The notes: generated by a model not told the origin, from the letters alone. 64,000 bases of DNA from Streptosporangium sp. NBC_01756 (GCF_035917975.1 NZ_CP109130.1:744001-808000); one strand, 5' to 3'; shown: positions 41,371 to 51,311, counted from the first letter of the stretch. A program made the numbers and translations.

Positions 41371-42611
41371 GGCACCTCCGCCACGATCACCGTCGGCCCG
41401 CCCGTCGGTGAGTCCACCGCCAGCTCCCCGTCCACCGCCTTGAGGCGGTCGACGAGTCCGGACAGACCATGTCCCTTGGCGGTGTGTGCGCCGCCGACAC
41501 CATCATCCCCGATCGTCAGCATGAGAATGCCGCCGATCTTGCTCAGCGAGATCGTGCAGACGGTGGCGTGGCTGTGCTTGGCGATGTTGGTCAGGCTCTC
41601 GGCGACCACGAAGTAGACGGTGTTCTCCACGGCCGCGGCGAAGCGGCCGGTGATCTGCAGGTCCAGCTCGACGGGGACGGTGCAGCGGCTGGCCAGTGCG
41701 GCGAGCGCGGGGGCCAGGCCGCGGTCGGTCAGGATCGGCGGCGCGATGCCCCGCGAGAGGGCGCGCAGCTCGTCCAGGGTGTCGCGGGTGGAGCTGATGG
41801 CCTGGCTGAGCATCTCGTTGACGGCCTGGGGGTCGCGGCTGAGCTGACGCTGGGCACGGGACAGGTCCATGGCCAGGGAGACCAGTCGCTGCTGGGGACC
41901 GTCGTGGATGTCGCGCTCCAGCCGCCGCAGCGCGTTGGCCTCGGCCGACACCGCGGCGGCCCGGCCCTCGGCCAGGTCGTCGATGCGCTCGTGCAGCTCG
42001 GCGACACCGGTCAGCATCGCCCGGCCGAGCCCGGCCCTGACGAGCGCGGCACCGTGCACGATCACCGGCAGGGTGAGCGCGAACAGCACGCCGATGACGG
42101 TGTTGATGACCATGTCGACCCACACCCTGTTCTCGAACCCGAGCACGTAGGCGAGCCCCCCCTGGTTGCCGGGAATCGCCGCGACGATCCACCCGTAGAG
42201 CGGGAAGGTCAGGCCCAGGACCGTCCCCGCCCACCAGACCACCGTGAGGACGAACGTCACGATGGAGATCGGGAAGGCCACGATCCCGTAGAGCAGGTCG
42301 AGCCACGACTGCCCGCTGGTCAGCGGGTTGGCCACACGGCGGAACCACCCGGCCGTCTCCGGGGCCGGCCGGTAGCGGGGCCGGGGCAGCGCGCGGCCGA
42401 GCACCTCGGGCAGCATCCGCCGCTCCACGTCGGCCAGGCCCCGCGCCACCAGCAGCGTCGTCGCCAGGATCGGCACTCCCACCCACACGACCACCGTGCC
42501 GATCCCCGCGGCGAAGCCCGCCACCATCAGGGCGAAGAAGACGACGGAGAGGGGGAAGCCGGCGATCAGATAGCGGCTGTCCGTGCCGATGCGGCGGAGG
42601 AGGGTTCTCAT
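41361..42611 (-). CDS. Sensor histidine kinase (HisKA_3 type)
   Basis: 416 aa from ATG 42611. The N-terminal half holds four hydrophobic segments of the putative-sensor domain type (RYLIAGFPLSVVFFALMVAG; LLYGIVAFPISIVTFVLTVV). The DHp segment is RLERDIHDGPQQRLVSLAMD with the phosphorylated His. The ATPase domain has ESLTNIAKHSHA (N box) and GDDGVGGA (G1). This architecture is common in actinomycetes, and the stimulus, often cell-envelope related, is not predictable. It is cotranscribed with the response regulator. Confidence 0.92.
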   Translation of the reverse strand: MRTLLRRIGTDSRYLIAGFPLSVVFFALMVAGFAAGIGTVVVWVGVPILATTLLVARGLADVERRMLPEVLGRALPRPRYRPAPETAGWFRRVANPLTSGQSWLDLLYGIVAFPISIVTFVLTVVWWAGTVLGLTFPLYGWIVAAIPGNQGGLAYVLGFENRVWVDMVINTVIGVLFALTLPVIVHGAALVRAGLGRAMLTGVAELHERIDDLAEGRAAAVSAEANALRRLERDIHDGPQQRLVSLAMDLSRAQRQLSRDPQAVNEMLSQAISSTRDTLDELRALSRGIAPPILTDRGLAPALAALASRCTVPVELDLQITGRFAAAVENTVYFVVAESLTNIAKHSHATVCTISLSKIGGILMLTIGDDGVGGAHTAKGHGLSGLVDRLKAVDGELAVDSPTGGPTVIVAEVPCG

Positions 42612-42669
42612 GGGGCCAACGCTATGAGGAGTGGAGCGCGGACTTCGACCCTGCACACCGCCATCCAGG

Positions 42670-42687
42670 GGTAAGGCCAGCCCTACC
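42670..42687. promoter_or_regulatory. Palindrome in the kinase/acyltransferase divergent promoter region
   Basis: GGTAAGGC-CA-GCCCTACC is an inverted repeat with one mismatch per 8-bp arm, centred 64 nt upstream of the kinase start. Candidate binding site for the adjacent NarL-type regulator. Confidence 0.45.
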
Positions 42688-42796
42688 ACTATGAGGGTGC
42701 GTTCGCCACCCTGAGACTCCAGCCTGCGTCACTGCGCCGGCCGGGGTCCTCGCGGGAGGGTCGGATCATCGCTCCCCTCAAGGAATAGAGATCCTC

Positions 42797-44104
42797 GTGA
42801 CCGCCGTCATCTCCCGCTCAGCAGCCCGTACGACCCCCGGGCCGCCGGGCCGAGACGTGTTCATCGACGTGCTGCGGCTGGCCGGCATCGCCCTGGTGGT
42901 GCTGCAGCACTGGAGCATGCCGGTGCTCTCCTTCGCCGAGGGGCGGATCTCCACCGGCAACGCGCTGTCGGCCGGTGGCGCCTGGGTGATCACCTGGATC
43001 AGCCAGGTGATGCCGCTGGTCTTCTTCGCGGGCGGCGCGGCCAATGCGATCAGCTGGCGGGGCTCGGTACGGCGGGGCGGCACGGTCCCCGGCTGGCTGG
43101 CGGGGCGGCTGCGCCGCCTGGTCTGGCCGGTGCTGCCGCTGGCGGCGGTGTGGTTGCCCCTGCCCCACCTGCTGCTCGCCGCCGGCCTGCCGGAACAGCC
43201 GGTGGTCACGGCCTCGCGCCTGGCCGGGCAGCTGCTCTGGTTCCTGGTGGTCTACCTGGTCGCGGTGGCGGTGACCCCGCCGATGCTCCGGCTCAACATG
43301 GTGTACGGCTGGCGGGTGCCCGTGGCGTTGGCGGCGGGGGCCGTCGCGGTGGACGTCGCCCGCTTCGGCAGCGGCCTGGAGGTCGTCGGGTTCCTCAACA
43401 TCGCGCTGGTCTGGGCGGCGGTGCACCAGCTGGGTTTCCTGTACGCCGACGGCCGCCTGGGCAGGCCCTGGGCCATGGCGGTGGCGGGGTACGGCCTGGC
43501 CGCGGCGCTGGTGGCCTTCGGCCCCTATCCGGGCAGCATGATCGGGATGCCCGGCGCGGCCGTCTCCAACATGGCGCCGCCCACGGTCGCGCTGCTCGCG
43601 GTGGCGGTCGGCCAGCTCGGCCTGGTGCTGGCGCTGCGCCGGTGGATCGTCGCGTTCGCGGCGTGGCCGGGTGTCTCGCGGGTGCTCGCCTGGGCGGCTC
43701 CCCGGATGATGACCGTCTACCTGTGGCACATGAGCGCGCTGTTCCTCGTCACCTCGGTGGTCGTGGTGGGCCTGGGCGTCTCCACCCCGCAGCCGTGGAC
43801 CTCGGCCTGGCTGTCGGGCTGGCCGCACTGGCTGCTCGTGCTCGCCCTCGCCATGGGCCCGTTGCTGCACTGCTTCGCCCGGTTCGAGGCGCCCGCGCGG
43901 GCCCTGCCGTACGACGGGGGGATGGCCCGGATCGTGGTGGCCGTCGCCCTCGCCGTGGCCGGGCTGCTCGCCTTCACCGCGTTCGGTTTCGTTCCGGGAC
44001 CGGTCCCGGTGATCGGCGGAGGGATGATCCTGGCGAGCCTGGCGCTCACCTGGTCGGCCGGTCGGCCGCAGCCGGCGGTACAGCCGGGCAATAAGTCCGT
44101 TTAG
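42797..44104 (+). CDS. Acyltransferase 3 family integral membrane protein
   Basis: 435 aa from GTG 42797. About ten membrane helices. The N-terminal RDVFIDVLRLAGIALVVLQH has the conserved Arg and His of acyltransferase-3 (PF01757) proteins, and MMTVYLWHMSALFLV is a late family segment. Such proteins transfer acyl groups to sugars or envelope lipids. It is divergent from the two-component system, with a palindrome between them, so it may be the regulated target. Confidence 0.82.
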   Translation: MTAVISRSAARTTPGPPGRDVFIDVLRLAGIALVVLQHWSMPVLSFAEGRISTGNALSAGGAWVITWISQVMPLVFFAGGAANAISWRGSVRRGGTVPGWLAGRLRRLVWPVLPLAAVWLPLPHLLLAAGLPEQPVVTASRLAGQLLWFLVVYLVAVAVTPPMLRLNMVYGWRVPVALAAGAVAVDVARFGSGLEVVGFLNIALVWAAVHQLGFLYADGRLGRPWAMAVAGYGLAAALVAFGPYPGSMIGMPGAAVSNMAPPTVALLAVAVGQLGLVLALRRWIVAFAAWPGVSRVLAWAAPRMMTVYLWHMSALFLVTSVVVVGLGVSTPQPWTSAWLSGWPHWLLVLALAMGPLLHCFARFEAPARALPYDGGMARIVVAVALAVAGLLAFTAFGFVPGPVPVIGGGMILASLALTWSAGRPQPAVQPGNKSV

Positions 44105-44226
44105 TCATGATTTATAGATATTTAAGTAGTTGAATGTGCGCTGTGCTGCCGGACCCGTACGCGATGCGATCACATCTGTTACCCGACCCGGTCCGACCAT
44201 TGCCAGTTCTTCGGCAGTATTGAACC

Positions 44227-46719
44227 GTGAGCCTTGTAGATCGCCTGCCAGAAGAGATCGACGCCGATCCCGATGCCATCTTCGACGCGTTCGTCGAATG
44301 GAACTTCGAGCGAGGGCTCACCCTCTATCCAGCCCAGGAGGAGGCGCTCATCGAGGTCGTCTCCGGAAACAACGTGATCCTGGCCACCCCGACCGGGTCG
44401 GGCAAGAGCCTGGTCGCGGCCGGAGCGCACTTCGCCGCGCTGACCCGGGACGTGCGCACCTTCTACACCGCGCCGATCAAGGCGCTGGTGTCGGAGAAGT
44501 TCTTCGACCTGTGCGCGCTGTTCGGCACCGAGAACGTCGGCATGATGACCGGCGACGCGAGCGTGAACCCCGGCGCGCCGATCATCTGCTGCACCGCCGA
44601 GATCCTCGCCAACGTCGCGTTGCGCGACGGCGCGGGAGCCGACATCGGCCAGGTCGTGATGGACGAGTTCCACTTCTACGCCGAACCCGACCGGGGCTGG
44701 GCCTGGCAGGTGCCGCTGCTGGAGCTGCCGGGGGTGCAGTTCATCCTGATGTCGGCGACGCTCGGCGACGTGACCCGGTTCGAGGAGGACCTGACCCGGC
44801 GCACCGGCAGGCCCACCGCCGTGGTGAAGAACGCCGAACGCCCCGTCCCGCTGGTCTACTCCTACCGGCTCACCCCCCTGCACGAGACCCTGGAGGAGAT
44901 GCTCACCACCAACCAGGCGCCCGTCTACGTCGTCCACTTCACCCAGGCCTCGGCCATGGAGCGGGCGCAGGCGCTGATGAGCATCAACATGTCCACCAAG
45001 GCCGAGAAGGAGGCGATCTCCGCCCTCATCGGCAACTTCCGGTTCACCACCAGGTTCGGCCGCGCCCTGTCGCGTCTCGTACGGCACGGCATCGGCGTGC
45101 ACCACGCCGGGATGCTCCCGAAATACCGCCGTCTGGTGGAGCGGCTCGCCCAGGCCGGCCTGCTGAAGGTCATCTGCGGCACCGACACGCTCGGCGTCGG
45201 CGTCAACGTGCCGATCAGGACAGTGCTGTTCACCGCGCTGTCGAAGTACGACGGCAACAAGGTCCGGCGGCTGCGTGCCCGCGAGTTCCACCAGATCGCC
45301 GGGCGGGCCGGCCGGGCGGGCTTCGACACCATCGGTTACGTCGTCTGCCAGGCCCCCGACTACGTCGTCGAGAACGAGAAGGCGCTGGCCAAGATCGGTG
45401 ACGATCCCAAGCGCAGGCGCGGGTACGCGCGCAAGAAGCCCCCAGAGGGCTTCGTCGGCTGGAGCGAGGAGACCTTCGAGAAGCTGCAGACCGCCGAGCC
45501 GGAGCCGCTCAACTCCCGGTTCAAGGTCAGCAACGCGATGCTGCTCGCGGTGATCAACCGCCCCGGTGACTGCTACGCGGCGATGAAGCACCTGCTGACC
45601 GACAACCACGAGGACCGCAAGTGGCAGCGGCGGCACATCAGCCAGGCCATCGCGATCTACCGTTCGCTGCTGGCCGGCGGCGTGGTGGAGAAGCTCGACG
45701 AGCCCGACGAGCAGGGCCGCATGGCCCGGCTGACGGTCGACCTCCAGGAGGACTTCGCGCTCAACCAGGCGCTGTCCACCTTCGCGCTGGCCACCCTGGA
45801 ACTGCTGGACATGGAGTCGCCGAACTACGCGCTGGACATGGTCTCGATCATCGAGTCCATCCTCGACGATCCCCGCCAGATCCTGTCCGCCCAGCTCAAC
45901 AAGGCGCGTGGCGAGGCGGTGGCGCTGATGAAGGCCGACGGCATCGAATACGAGGAGCGGATGGAGCTCCTGGCCGAGGTCACCTACCCGATGCCGCTGG
46001 CGGAGCTGCTGCTGGGCGCCTACGAGACCTACCGGCAGGGCCACCCCTGGGTCGGCGACTACACCGTCAGTCCCAAGACCGTCGTGCGGGACATGTACGA
46101 ACGGGCGATGACCTTCGCCGACTACGTCCAGTTCTACGAGCTGGCCCGGTCGGAGGGCACCGTCCTGCGCTATCTCGCCGACGCCTACCGCACCCTGTCG
46201 CGGACCATCCCCGAGCATCTCAAGACCGAGGACCTCATCGACCTCATCGAGTGGCTCGGCGAGCTGGTCCGCCAGGTCGACTCCAGCCTCCTCGACGAGT
46301 GGGAGCAGCTGCAGAACCCGACAGGTGAGCTGGAGGCGCCCTCCCTGGAGGAGACCACCAGGCCGGTCACCGCCAACACCCGCGCGTTCCGTGTCCTGGT
46401 CCGCAACGCCATGTTCCGCCTGATCGAGCTGGCCTCCCTGGAGAAGGAGCAGGAGCTGGCCGAGCTGGCACCGGACGTGGACTGGGGTGCCGCCCTCGAC
46501 GCCTACTACGACGACCACGAGGAGATCGGCACCGGCCCGGACGCCCGCGGTCCCGGTCTGCTCCGGATCGAGGCGGAGCAGGAGCTCTGGCGGGTCCGTC
46601 AGGTCGTCGCCGACCCCGCGGGGGACGGCGACTGGGGCATCGACGCCCAGGTGGACCTGGCCGCCTCCGACGAGGAGGGCCGCGCCGTGGTCCACGTCAT
46701 CGGCCTGAACCGCCTCTGA
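44227..46719 (+). CDS. Superfamily 2 DEAD/DEAH-box RNA helicase with DUF3516 domain
   Basis: 830 aa from GTG 44227. There is no ribosome site; CAGTAT at 44215-44220 could be the -10 of a leaderless mRNA. Motifs: I ATPTGSGKS (53-61), II VVMDEFHFYAEPDRGWAW (DEFH, a DExH form), III SATL, IV-VI including HHAGMLPKYRR, TDTLGVGVNVPIRTVLF and QIAGRAGRAGFD. The Ski2/Mtr4-like core is followed by a long C-terminal DUF3516 region from about residue 390 to the end. Actinobacteria generally carry one such protein. A role in RNA turnover is inferred from fold. No interruption seen. Confidence 0.9.
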   Translation: MSLVDRLPEEIDADPDAIFDAFVEWNFERGLTLYPAQEEALIEVVSGNNVILATPTGSGKSLVAAGAHFAALTRDVRTFYTAPIKALVSEKFFDLCALFGTENVGMMTGDASVNPGAPIICCTAEILANVALRDGAGADIGQVVMDEFHFYAEPDRGWAWQVPLLELPGVQFILMSATLGDVTRFEEDLTRRTGRPTAVVKNAERPVPLVYSYRLTPLHETLEEMLTTNQAPVYVVHFTQASAMERAQALMSINMSTKAEKEAISALIGNFRFTTRFGRALSRLVRHGIGVHHAGMLPKYRRLVERLAQAGLLKVICGTDTLGVGVNVPIRTVLFTALSKYDGNKVRRLRAREFHQIAGRAGRAGFDTIGYVVCQAPDYVVENEKALAKIGDDPKRRRGYARKKPPEGFVGWSEETFEKLQTAEPEPLNSRFKVSNAMLLAVINRPGDCYAAMKHLLTDNHEDRKWQRRHISQAIAIYRSLLAGGVVEKLDEPDEQGRMARLTVDLQEDFALNQALSTFALATLELLDMESPNYALDMVSIIESILDDPRQILSAQLNKARGEAVALMKADGIEYEERMELLAEVTYPMPLAELLLGAYETYRQGHPWVGDYTVSPKTVVRDMYERAMTFADYVQFYELARSEGTVLRYLADAYRTLSRTIPEHLKTEDLIDLIEWLGELVRQVDSSLLDEWEQLQNPTGELEAPSLEETTRPVTANTRAFRVLVRNAMFRLIELASLEKEQELAELAPDVDWGAALDAYYDDHEEIGTGPDARGPGLLRIEAEQELWRVRQVVADPAGDGDWGIDAQVDLAASDEEGRAVVHVIGLNRL

Positions 46720-47045
46720 CCGTTCCTGATCAGTAAGCAGGAGTGGGTCGTGGACCCATCCCTGATCGCTGCGCGTATCCCGAACGGTTGTGGATGCACT
46801 GGTCGCCCGCGTACGTGGTTGTGTCCCCGTCCGGGCGGGTGCATCGTATGCACGGTCCGTGACGGGGCGGCGGGTTTCCTCACGCCCAAGAGTCTCCGGT
46901 CGGGCCTGGACGGTCCGATGCCCGTAACGATCGCTCTGGTCGTTACGGGGCGGTGCCGTCCGTCGCCGGATCGGGTGCCCTTGGGCGCGCCGGCCGATGG
47001 CGATGCTCGCAGCATCGTGTCGGCTGGTCTTTCGGGTGCGGGTCG
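46720..47045. other. Intergenic region with hairpins, no gene seen
   Basis: The region between the helicase stop and the Tn3 remnant contains two clear inverted repeats: GTGCAT-CGT-ATGCAC (46839-46853) and CCCGTAACGA ... TCGTTACGGG (46921-46930 with 46940-46949). The second could end helicase transcription, but it lies 200 nt downstream. They may belong to a degraded element. Confidence 0.45.
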
Positions 47046-47402
47046 AACATGGGCCCGGCCGAGGCTGCCCGGCACATCGAGGGGATCACCGCGCACGAAA
47101 TCTCGCTGGCCAAGAACCGGCACATCAGCCTGGCCAAGCCGAACAAGGCGATCACCGATGTGGTCAACGCCTTCGCGCAGCTGGACGTGGTGAAGGCCTG
47201 GGGGGATGGCAGCAGCGTGGGAGGCGATCTACATCATCGACGGGCTGCTGGCCAACGCCTCCGAGGTCCAGCCCAAGACGGTGCGTAGGCGCATCGCCGC
47301 GGTCACCAACAAGGTCGAGGGGTTCAACGGGTTCTCCGCCTGGCTGCGCTTCGGCAACGACGGCGTCATCGCCGACAACGACCCGGCCGAGCACCCGAGC
47401 AG
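47046..47402 (+). pseudogene. Tn3-family transposase remnant
   Basis: Two frames together match the Tn3 transposase. The first encodes ISLAKPNKAITDVVNAFAQL then DVVKAWGDGSSV, and the second, beginning near 47206, encodes AWEAIYIIDGLLANASEVQP. That is followed directly by KTVRRRIAAVTNKVEGFNGF and GNDGVIADNDPAE. Segments that are ~100-200 residues apart in intact enzymes are joined here, so internal deletions and at least one frameshift have occurred. No terminal repeats or resolvase nearby. Confidence 0.78.
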
Positions 47403-47739
47403 ACACCGCCCTCGCGAACCTCGGATAGGCCGTCCGATCGATCGACGCCACCCGAACCCCCGGAAACCGTTACCAACCAGCGCGAACCACCAGATCCTAA
47501 CGACCGGTGATCAGCCCGCGGCCCGTTTCGTCTTCCGGTGACACCCCAGGTAGGCGCCAGGCGTCGATGTCGGCCTGGCCACGGCTTGGCAGCTCACGAT
47601 CGCGCCGGCTCAGCCGGAAGTTCTCGAGATGCGGCCACGACCAGCGAACCTTCCGCGGGGACTTTGACGAAACCGCCCTGACGCGGCGGGTCTCTCCACC
47701 TGCGCGGCGCGTGGCAGCCGCATCGTGGAGGCAAGCTGT
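47403..47739. other. Intergenic, no gene recognised
   Basis: About 340 nt between the Tn3 remnant and the 3' end of the AraC gene. Nothing recognisable on either strand. Confidence 0.5.
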
Positions 47740-48624
47740 TCAACGAAGGTCGGGGATGCGTTCGCCATCCTTCGCCGGGCGCTGGGTCGGCGATGAAGCC
47801 GGCCACGCGACGTCGTCGACCGCGAGCCACGGCGCGCCGGCCAGGGCCGTGGGCGTGAGCCCGGCGAACGTCGTGACCTCGCGGTGGAGGTGGGACTGGT
47901 CGACGTAGCCGCTCTCGGCGGCGACACGGGCGGCGGGCTGACCGGCCGCGAGTAGGTGGGCGGCGTGGTCGAAGCGCACCAGCCGGGCGGCGCGTTTGGG
48001 GGTGATGCCGAGCTGGGACCGGAAGCGGGACCACAGGCGCTTGCGGCTCCAGCCGACCTCGTCCGCCAGACCCTCGACCCGCACCCGCCCCCGGCTGGTG
48101 AGCGTCCGCCGCCAGGCGTGGGCGACCTCGGGGTCGACCGGCGGGTGGGCGCCCAGCCGCCGGCCGAGAAGGTCCGCCGCGATCGTGAACCGTTCGTCCC
48201 ACGACGCGGCGGCGCGCAGCCGGTCCTCGGCCCGCCCGGCGTCGCGGCCCCAGACGTCCTCAAGGGTTGCCACCATCCCGCTGAGCTCGGCCGATGCGCC
48301 CAGCACTGCGGCCGCCGCGGCCGGATCCAGCCGGATCTGGAGGAGCTCGCCGACTCCCCACCCGGTTGCCCGGAGATCGCCGGGGGCGAGCCCGACGACG
48401 ACACTGCCGCGCTCGTGCCGGCCATGGGTTTCGTAGACGACGCCTTCTCCCTCGCCCAGATCGATGAGCAGGGTGACGGACGGGTAGGCGACCATGGAGA
48501 TGTCCGCCGAGGCCGGGGCACGATGGCGGAACCCGGCCATGCTGACCCCCCGCAGCCGAACCGACGGGCGCGGGACCGCGACATCCACCCACGCCCGGTC
48601 AGGTGGCGTCCCGGCCGGCAACAC
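47740..48624 (-). CDS. AraC family transcriptional regulator
   Basis: 294 aa from ATG 48624. The N-terminal ~170 residues are an effector domain with a cupin-like look (YPSVTLLIDLGEG, HERGSVVVGLAPGD). The C-terminal double HTH is VRVEGLADEVGWSRKRLWSR, FRSQLGITPKRAARLVRF and VAAESGYVDQSHLHREVTTF. It lies 16 nt downstream of the alpha/beta hydrolase gene on the same strand and probably shares its transcript. It may regulate the hydrolase or the ABC genes upstream; no ligand can be assigned. Confidence 0.88.
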   Translation of the reverse strand: MLPAGTPPDRAWVDVAVPRPSVRLRGVSMAGFRHRAPASADISMVAYPSVTLLIDLGEGEGVVYETHGRHERGSVVVGLAPGDLRATGWGVGELLQIRLDPAAAAAVLGASAELSGMVATLEDVWGRDAGRAEDRLRAAASWDERFTIAADLLGRRLGAHPPVDPEVAHAWRRTLTSRGRVRVEGLADEVGWSRKRLWSRFRSQLGITPKRAARLVRFDHAAHLLAAGQPAARVAAESGYVDQSHLHREVTTFAGLTPTALAGAPWLAVDDVAWPASSPTQRPAKDGERIPDLR

Positions 48625-48640
48625 ATGGCCAGTCTAGGCA

Positions 48641-49468
48641 TCAGGGGATCACCGGTCGTCGGCGGCCCGTCGCCGTGAAGTCCAGCAGCAGTTCGCCGAC
48701 CGTCTCGGGCGCTTCCAGCATGGGCAGGTGCCCGACGCCGGGCAGCAGCTCGACCCGTGCGCCCGGCACCGCGTCGTACCGGTGCGCCGACGACGGTTCC
48801 CAGCGGGGGTCGGCAGCACCGAAGATCACCAGCACGGGGACGTCGAGGGCGGCCAGACGCTCCGGCACGCTCCGCTCGGCGATGTAGGCGGTGTTGCGGC
48901 GCAGCACCGTCCTCATCACGCGGTAGGTGATGCCCCGTACGTCGGCGACCACGTCGTCCGGGAGGTCCACCGGGCGAGCGGCCGTCGCGCTGATCCCCTT
49001 GCGGATCATCGCATCCGAACGCCTCGGCCACATGAGCGGGCCCAACGGCGGGGCCAGCAGCACCCGAAGGATGAACGGCTGCCGGAGGAGCGCATCCGGA
49101 CTCGGGCCGCTACTGATCAACGTAAGCGAACCGACGAGGTCGGGACGTTGCTCGGCGAGCGCGGTGGCGACGTAGCCGCCGCTGGAGTGCCCGGCCACGG
49201 CGACGTGTCGAAGCCCGAGGTCGTCCAGCAGCGCCGCCACCTGACCCGCCTGCGCGGGCACGTCATACGACGGCGCGGGCGGGGACTGGCCGCAACCCGG
49301 CAGGTCGACCCGAATCACGTGATGGTGGCCGGCCAGCGCCGTGACCACCGGACCCCAGAAACCGCCCGAGGCCCCCGATCCGTGGATGAGCAACAACGGC
49401 GGCGCCTGCCGCGGGCCGTCATGGACCACGTGCATCCCATGGGAGTGCTCAATGTCGTATTCACTCAT
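48641..49468 (-). CDS. Alpha/beta hydrolase
   Basis: 275 aa from ATG 49468. Catalytic elements: oxyanion loop LLLIHGSGASGGFWGP, nucleophile elbow VAGHSSGGYVA, acid FGAADPRWEP and histidine GVGHLPMLEAPE. Two adjacent Ser in the elbow (GHSSGG) leave the first as nucleophile. It resembles non-specific haloperoxidase-like and esterase-type members; the substrate is unknown. It precedes the AraC gene on the same strand. Confidence 0.9.
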   Translation of the reverse strand: MSEYDIEHSHGMHVVHDGPRQAPPLLLIHGSGASGGFWGPVVTALAGHHHVIRVDLPGCGQSPPAPSYDVPAQAGQVAALLDDLGLRHVAVAGHSSGGYVATALAEQRPDLVGSLTLISSGPSPDALLRQPFILRVLLAPPLGPLMWPRRSDAMIRKGISATAARPVDLPDDVVADVRGITYRVMRTVLRRNTAYIAERSVPERLAALDVPVLVIFGAADPRWEPSSAHRYDAVPGARVELLPGVGHLPMLEAPETVGELLLDFTATGRRRPVIP

Positions 49469-49595
49469 GCGGAGACTATGCACGGGCGGTCGAGCGTCAG
49501 TCTTGGACAAATGTTCCCGCGGAGTCGAAGACCGGCGGCCGTCGCCATAACGGCTGTCCTGAGGTCCCCAAGGCCGGAACACGGGCCTGGCGGGC

Positions 49596-51311
49596 TCATT
49601 CCCGCGCGGCGGGAGCCATGGAGAGGTTCCAGAAGCCGGCGTAGCGGCCGCCATGGTCGAGCAGTTCGTCGTGGCTGCCTTCCTCCACGATCCGGCCGCC
49701 GTCCAGAAAGACGATGCGGTCGGCGCGTTGGACGGTCCGCATCCGATGCGCCACCATCACCACCGTCCGGCCCGCCATCAGGCGCTCGATGCCCTCGTGG
49801 ACGGCCGCCTCGTTGACCGGGTCCAGCGCCGAGGTCACCTCGTCCAGCAGCACGATGGGCGCGTTCTTCAGCAGCGCCCGCGCGATCGAGACACGCTGGC
49901 GCTCACCACCTGACAGCAGCGCGCCGCCCTCGCCGACGTTCGCCGCCCATCCGCCGGGCAGTCGCTCGATCACCTCGTCCAGCCGCGCCGCAGCCGCCGC
50001 CGCCCGCACCTCGGCAACGCTTGCGTCGGGACGGCCCAGGCGCACGTTCTCCTCGATCGTGCCGTCGAAGAGATAGACATCCTGGAAGACGACGGCGATC
50101 CGCGCCATCAACGCCTCGGTGCTGATCGCGCGCACGTCCACGCCTCCCACGCGCACCGCGCCGGCGTCCACGTCGTAGAAGCGCGCCACCAGCTGCAGCA
50201 GCGTGCTCTTGCCCGCGCCGGACGGCCCGACAACTGCGAGCCGCTGTCCCTCGGAGACGGTGAGCGACACCTCGTCGAACACCGTGCGCTCGCCGTGCCG
50301 GAAGGCGACGGCGTCGAACTCCAGGCCGTGGTGCGTCGGCTGGATCGGCTCATGGGGTTCCCGCAGCGGCTCGGTGCGCAGCACCGTCTCGAGTCTGGCC
50401 AGCTCCGACCGTGCGCCGCGGAGTTTGCCGCCGATGTCCGACAGCGACAGCAGCGGGTCGGCGCAGCGGGCGGCCAGCACCAGGATCGCCAGGATCTCCG
50501 CCGCGCCGATGTTCCCGCCGAGCGCGAGGTGGGCGCCCAGGACCAGTAGCCCGGTGAAGATCGTCTGCACGGTGAGCGTCAGCCCCACGGCGCCGGGCAG
50601 CGTCGCCAGCACGGTACGGCGGGATGCGCGCTGGGCATCCAGCAGCGAGTCGTCGAGCAACTGGAAGCGTTCGCCGGTCCGGCCGCCGGCCCGCAGCACC
50701 GGCTGAGCCTGGAGGAACTCGATCACGCGCGCGCCGGCCTCCTGGTCGCGTTCGTGACGTTCGGCGTCGGCGGCGGCCGTCGCGCGTGCCGTCCGGGCCT
50801 GGATCGCCGCCACGACGGGTGCGGCGAGCAACGCGGCCAGCCCCATCCGCCAGTTGAATGCGGTCATCACGGCCACGATGGTCAGCGGCGTGACCAGGGC
50901 GGAGATGAACGGTGCCAGCAGATGCGCCGCCACACCCATGGCTTGCAGGAGGCCGCGGCCGGCCAGGACGGAGACCTCGCCGATGCGACCGGCGTTGTAC
51001 CAGCCGAGAGGGAGGCGGGCCAGATGCTCGCCGAGCCGGCGATACATGCCGCGCAACATGGTGGTCCCGACCCGCATGCCGGACAAGTCGCTGATGTAGC
51101 GCAGCACGGCGTAGAGGGCGACCACGGACCCGAACGCGACCAGCCAGGGCACGGCGTTCGCGGGCGTGCTGCCGAGCAGCGCCCGCAGCACCGGGACCAG
51201 CAGCGCGTAGGACAAACCTTCGACCACCGCGGTGATCGTCATCAGGATCACGGTGCGGCGCATCGCCCGGGCGTACTCGTCTCCGAGCACGCGCAGCAGC
51301 ATTCGGATCAT
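49596..51311 (-). CDS. ABC transporter, fused permease-ATPase subunit 2
   Basis: 571 aa from ATG 51311. Six helices (from RRTVILMTITAVVEGLSYAL) and a C-terminal NBD with Walker A VVGPSGAGKST, signature LSGGERQRVSIARAL, Walker B IVLLDEVTSALDP and switch VAHRM. It forms a heterodimer with subunit 1, whose stop overlaps its start by 4 bases. Paired exporter-fold half-transporters of this type export small molecules, or in the IrtAB/YbtPQ group import siderophores. The second fits an AraC regulator nearby, but no siderophore genes are here. Confidence 0.9.
   Translation of the reverse strand: MIRMLLRVLGDEYARAMRRTVILMTITAVVEGLSYALLVPVLRALLGSTPANAVPWLVAFGSVVALYAVLRYISDLSGMRVGTTMLRGMYRRLGEHLARLPLGWYNAGRIGEVSVLAGRGLLQAMGVAAHLLAPFISALVTPLTIVAVMTAFNWRMGLAALLAAPVVAAIQARTARATAAADAERHERDQEAGARVIEFLQAQPVLRAGGRTGERFQLLDDSLLDAQRASRRTVLATLPGAVGLTLTVQTIFTGLLVLGAHLALGGNIGAAEILAILVLAARCADPLLSLSDIGGKLRGARSELARLETVLRTEPLREPHEPIQPTHHGLEFDAVAFRHGERTVFDEVSLTVSEGQRLAVVGPSGAGKSTLLQLVARFYDVDAGAVRVGGVDVRAISTEALMARIAVVFQDVYLFDGTIEENVRLGRPDASVAEVRAAAAAARLDEVIERLPGGWAANVGEGGALLSGGERQRVSIARALLKNAPIVLLDEVTSALDPVNEAAVHEGIERLMAGRTVVMVAHRMRTVQRADRIVFLDGGRIVEEGSHDELLDHGGRYAGFWNLSMAPAARE

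Noticed and set aside
44179-46695. 838-codon minus-strand frame antisense to the DUF3516 helicase
   Set aside because: Low-complexity composition and exact coincidence with a gene having all SF2 motifs on the other strand.
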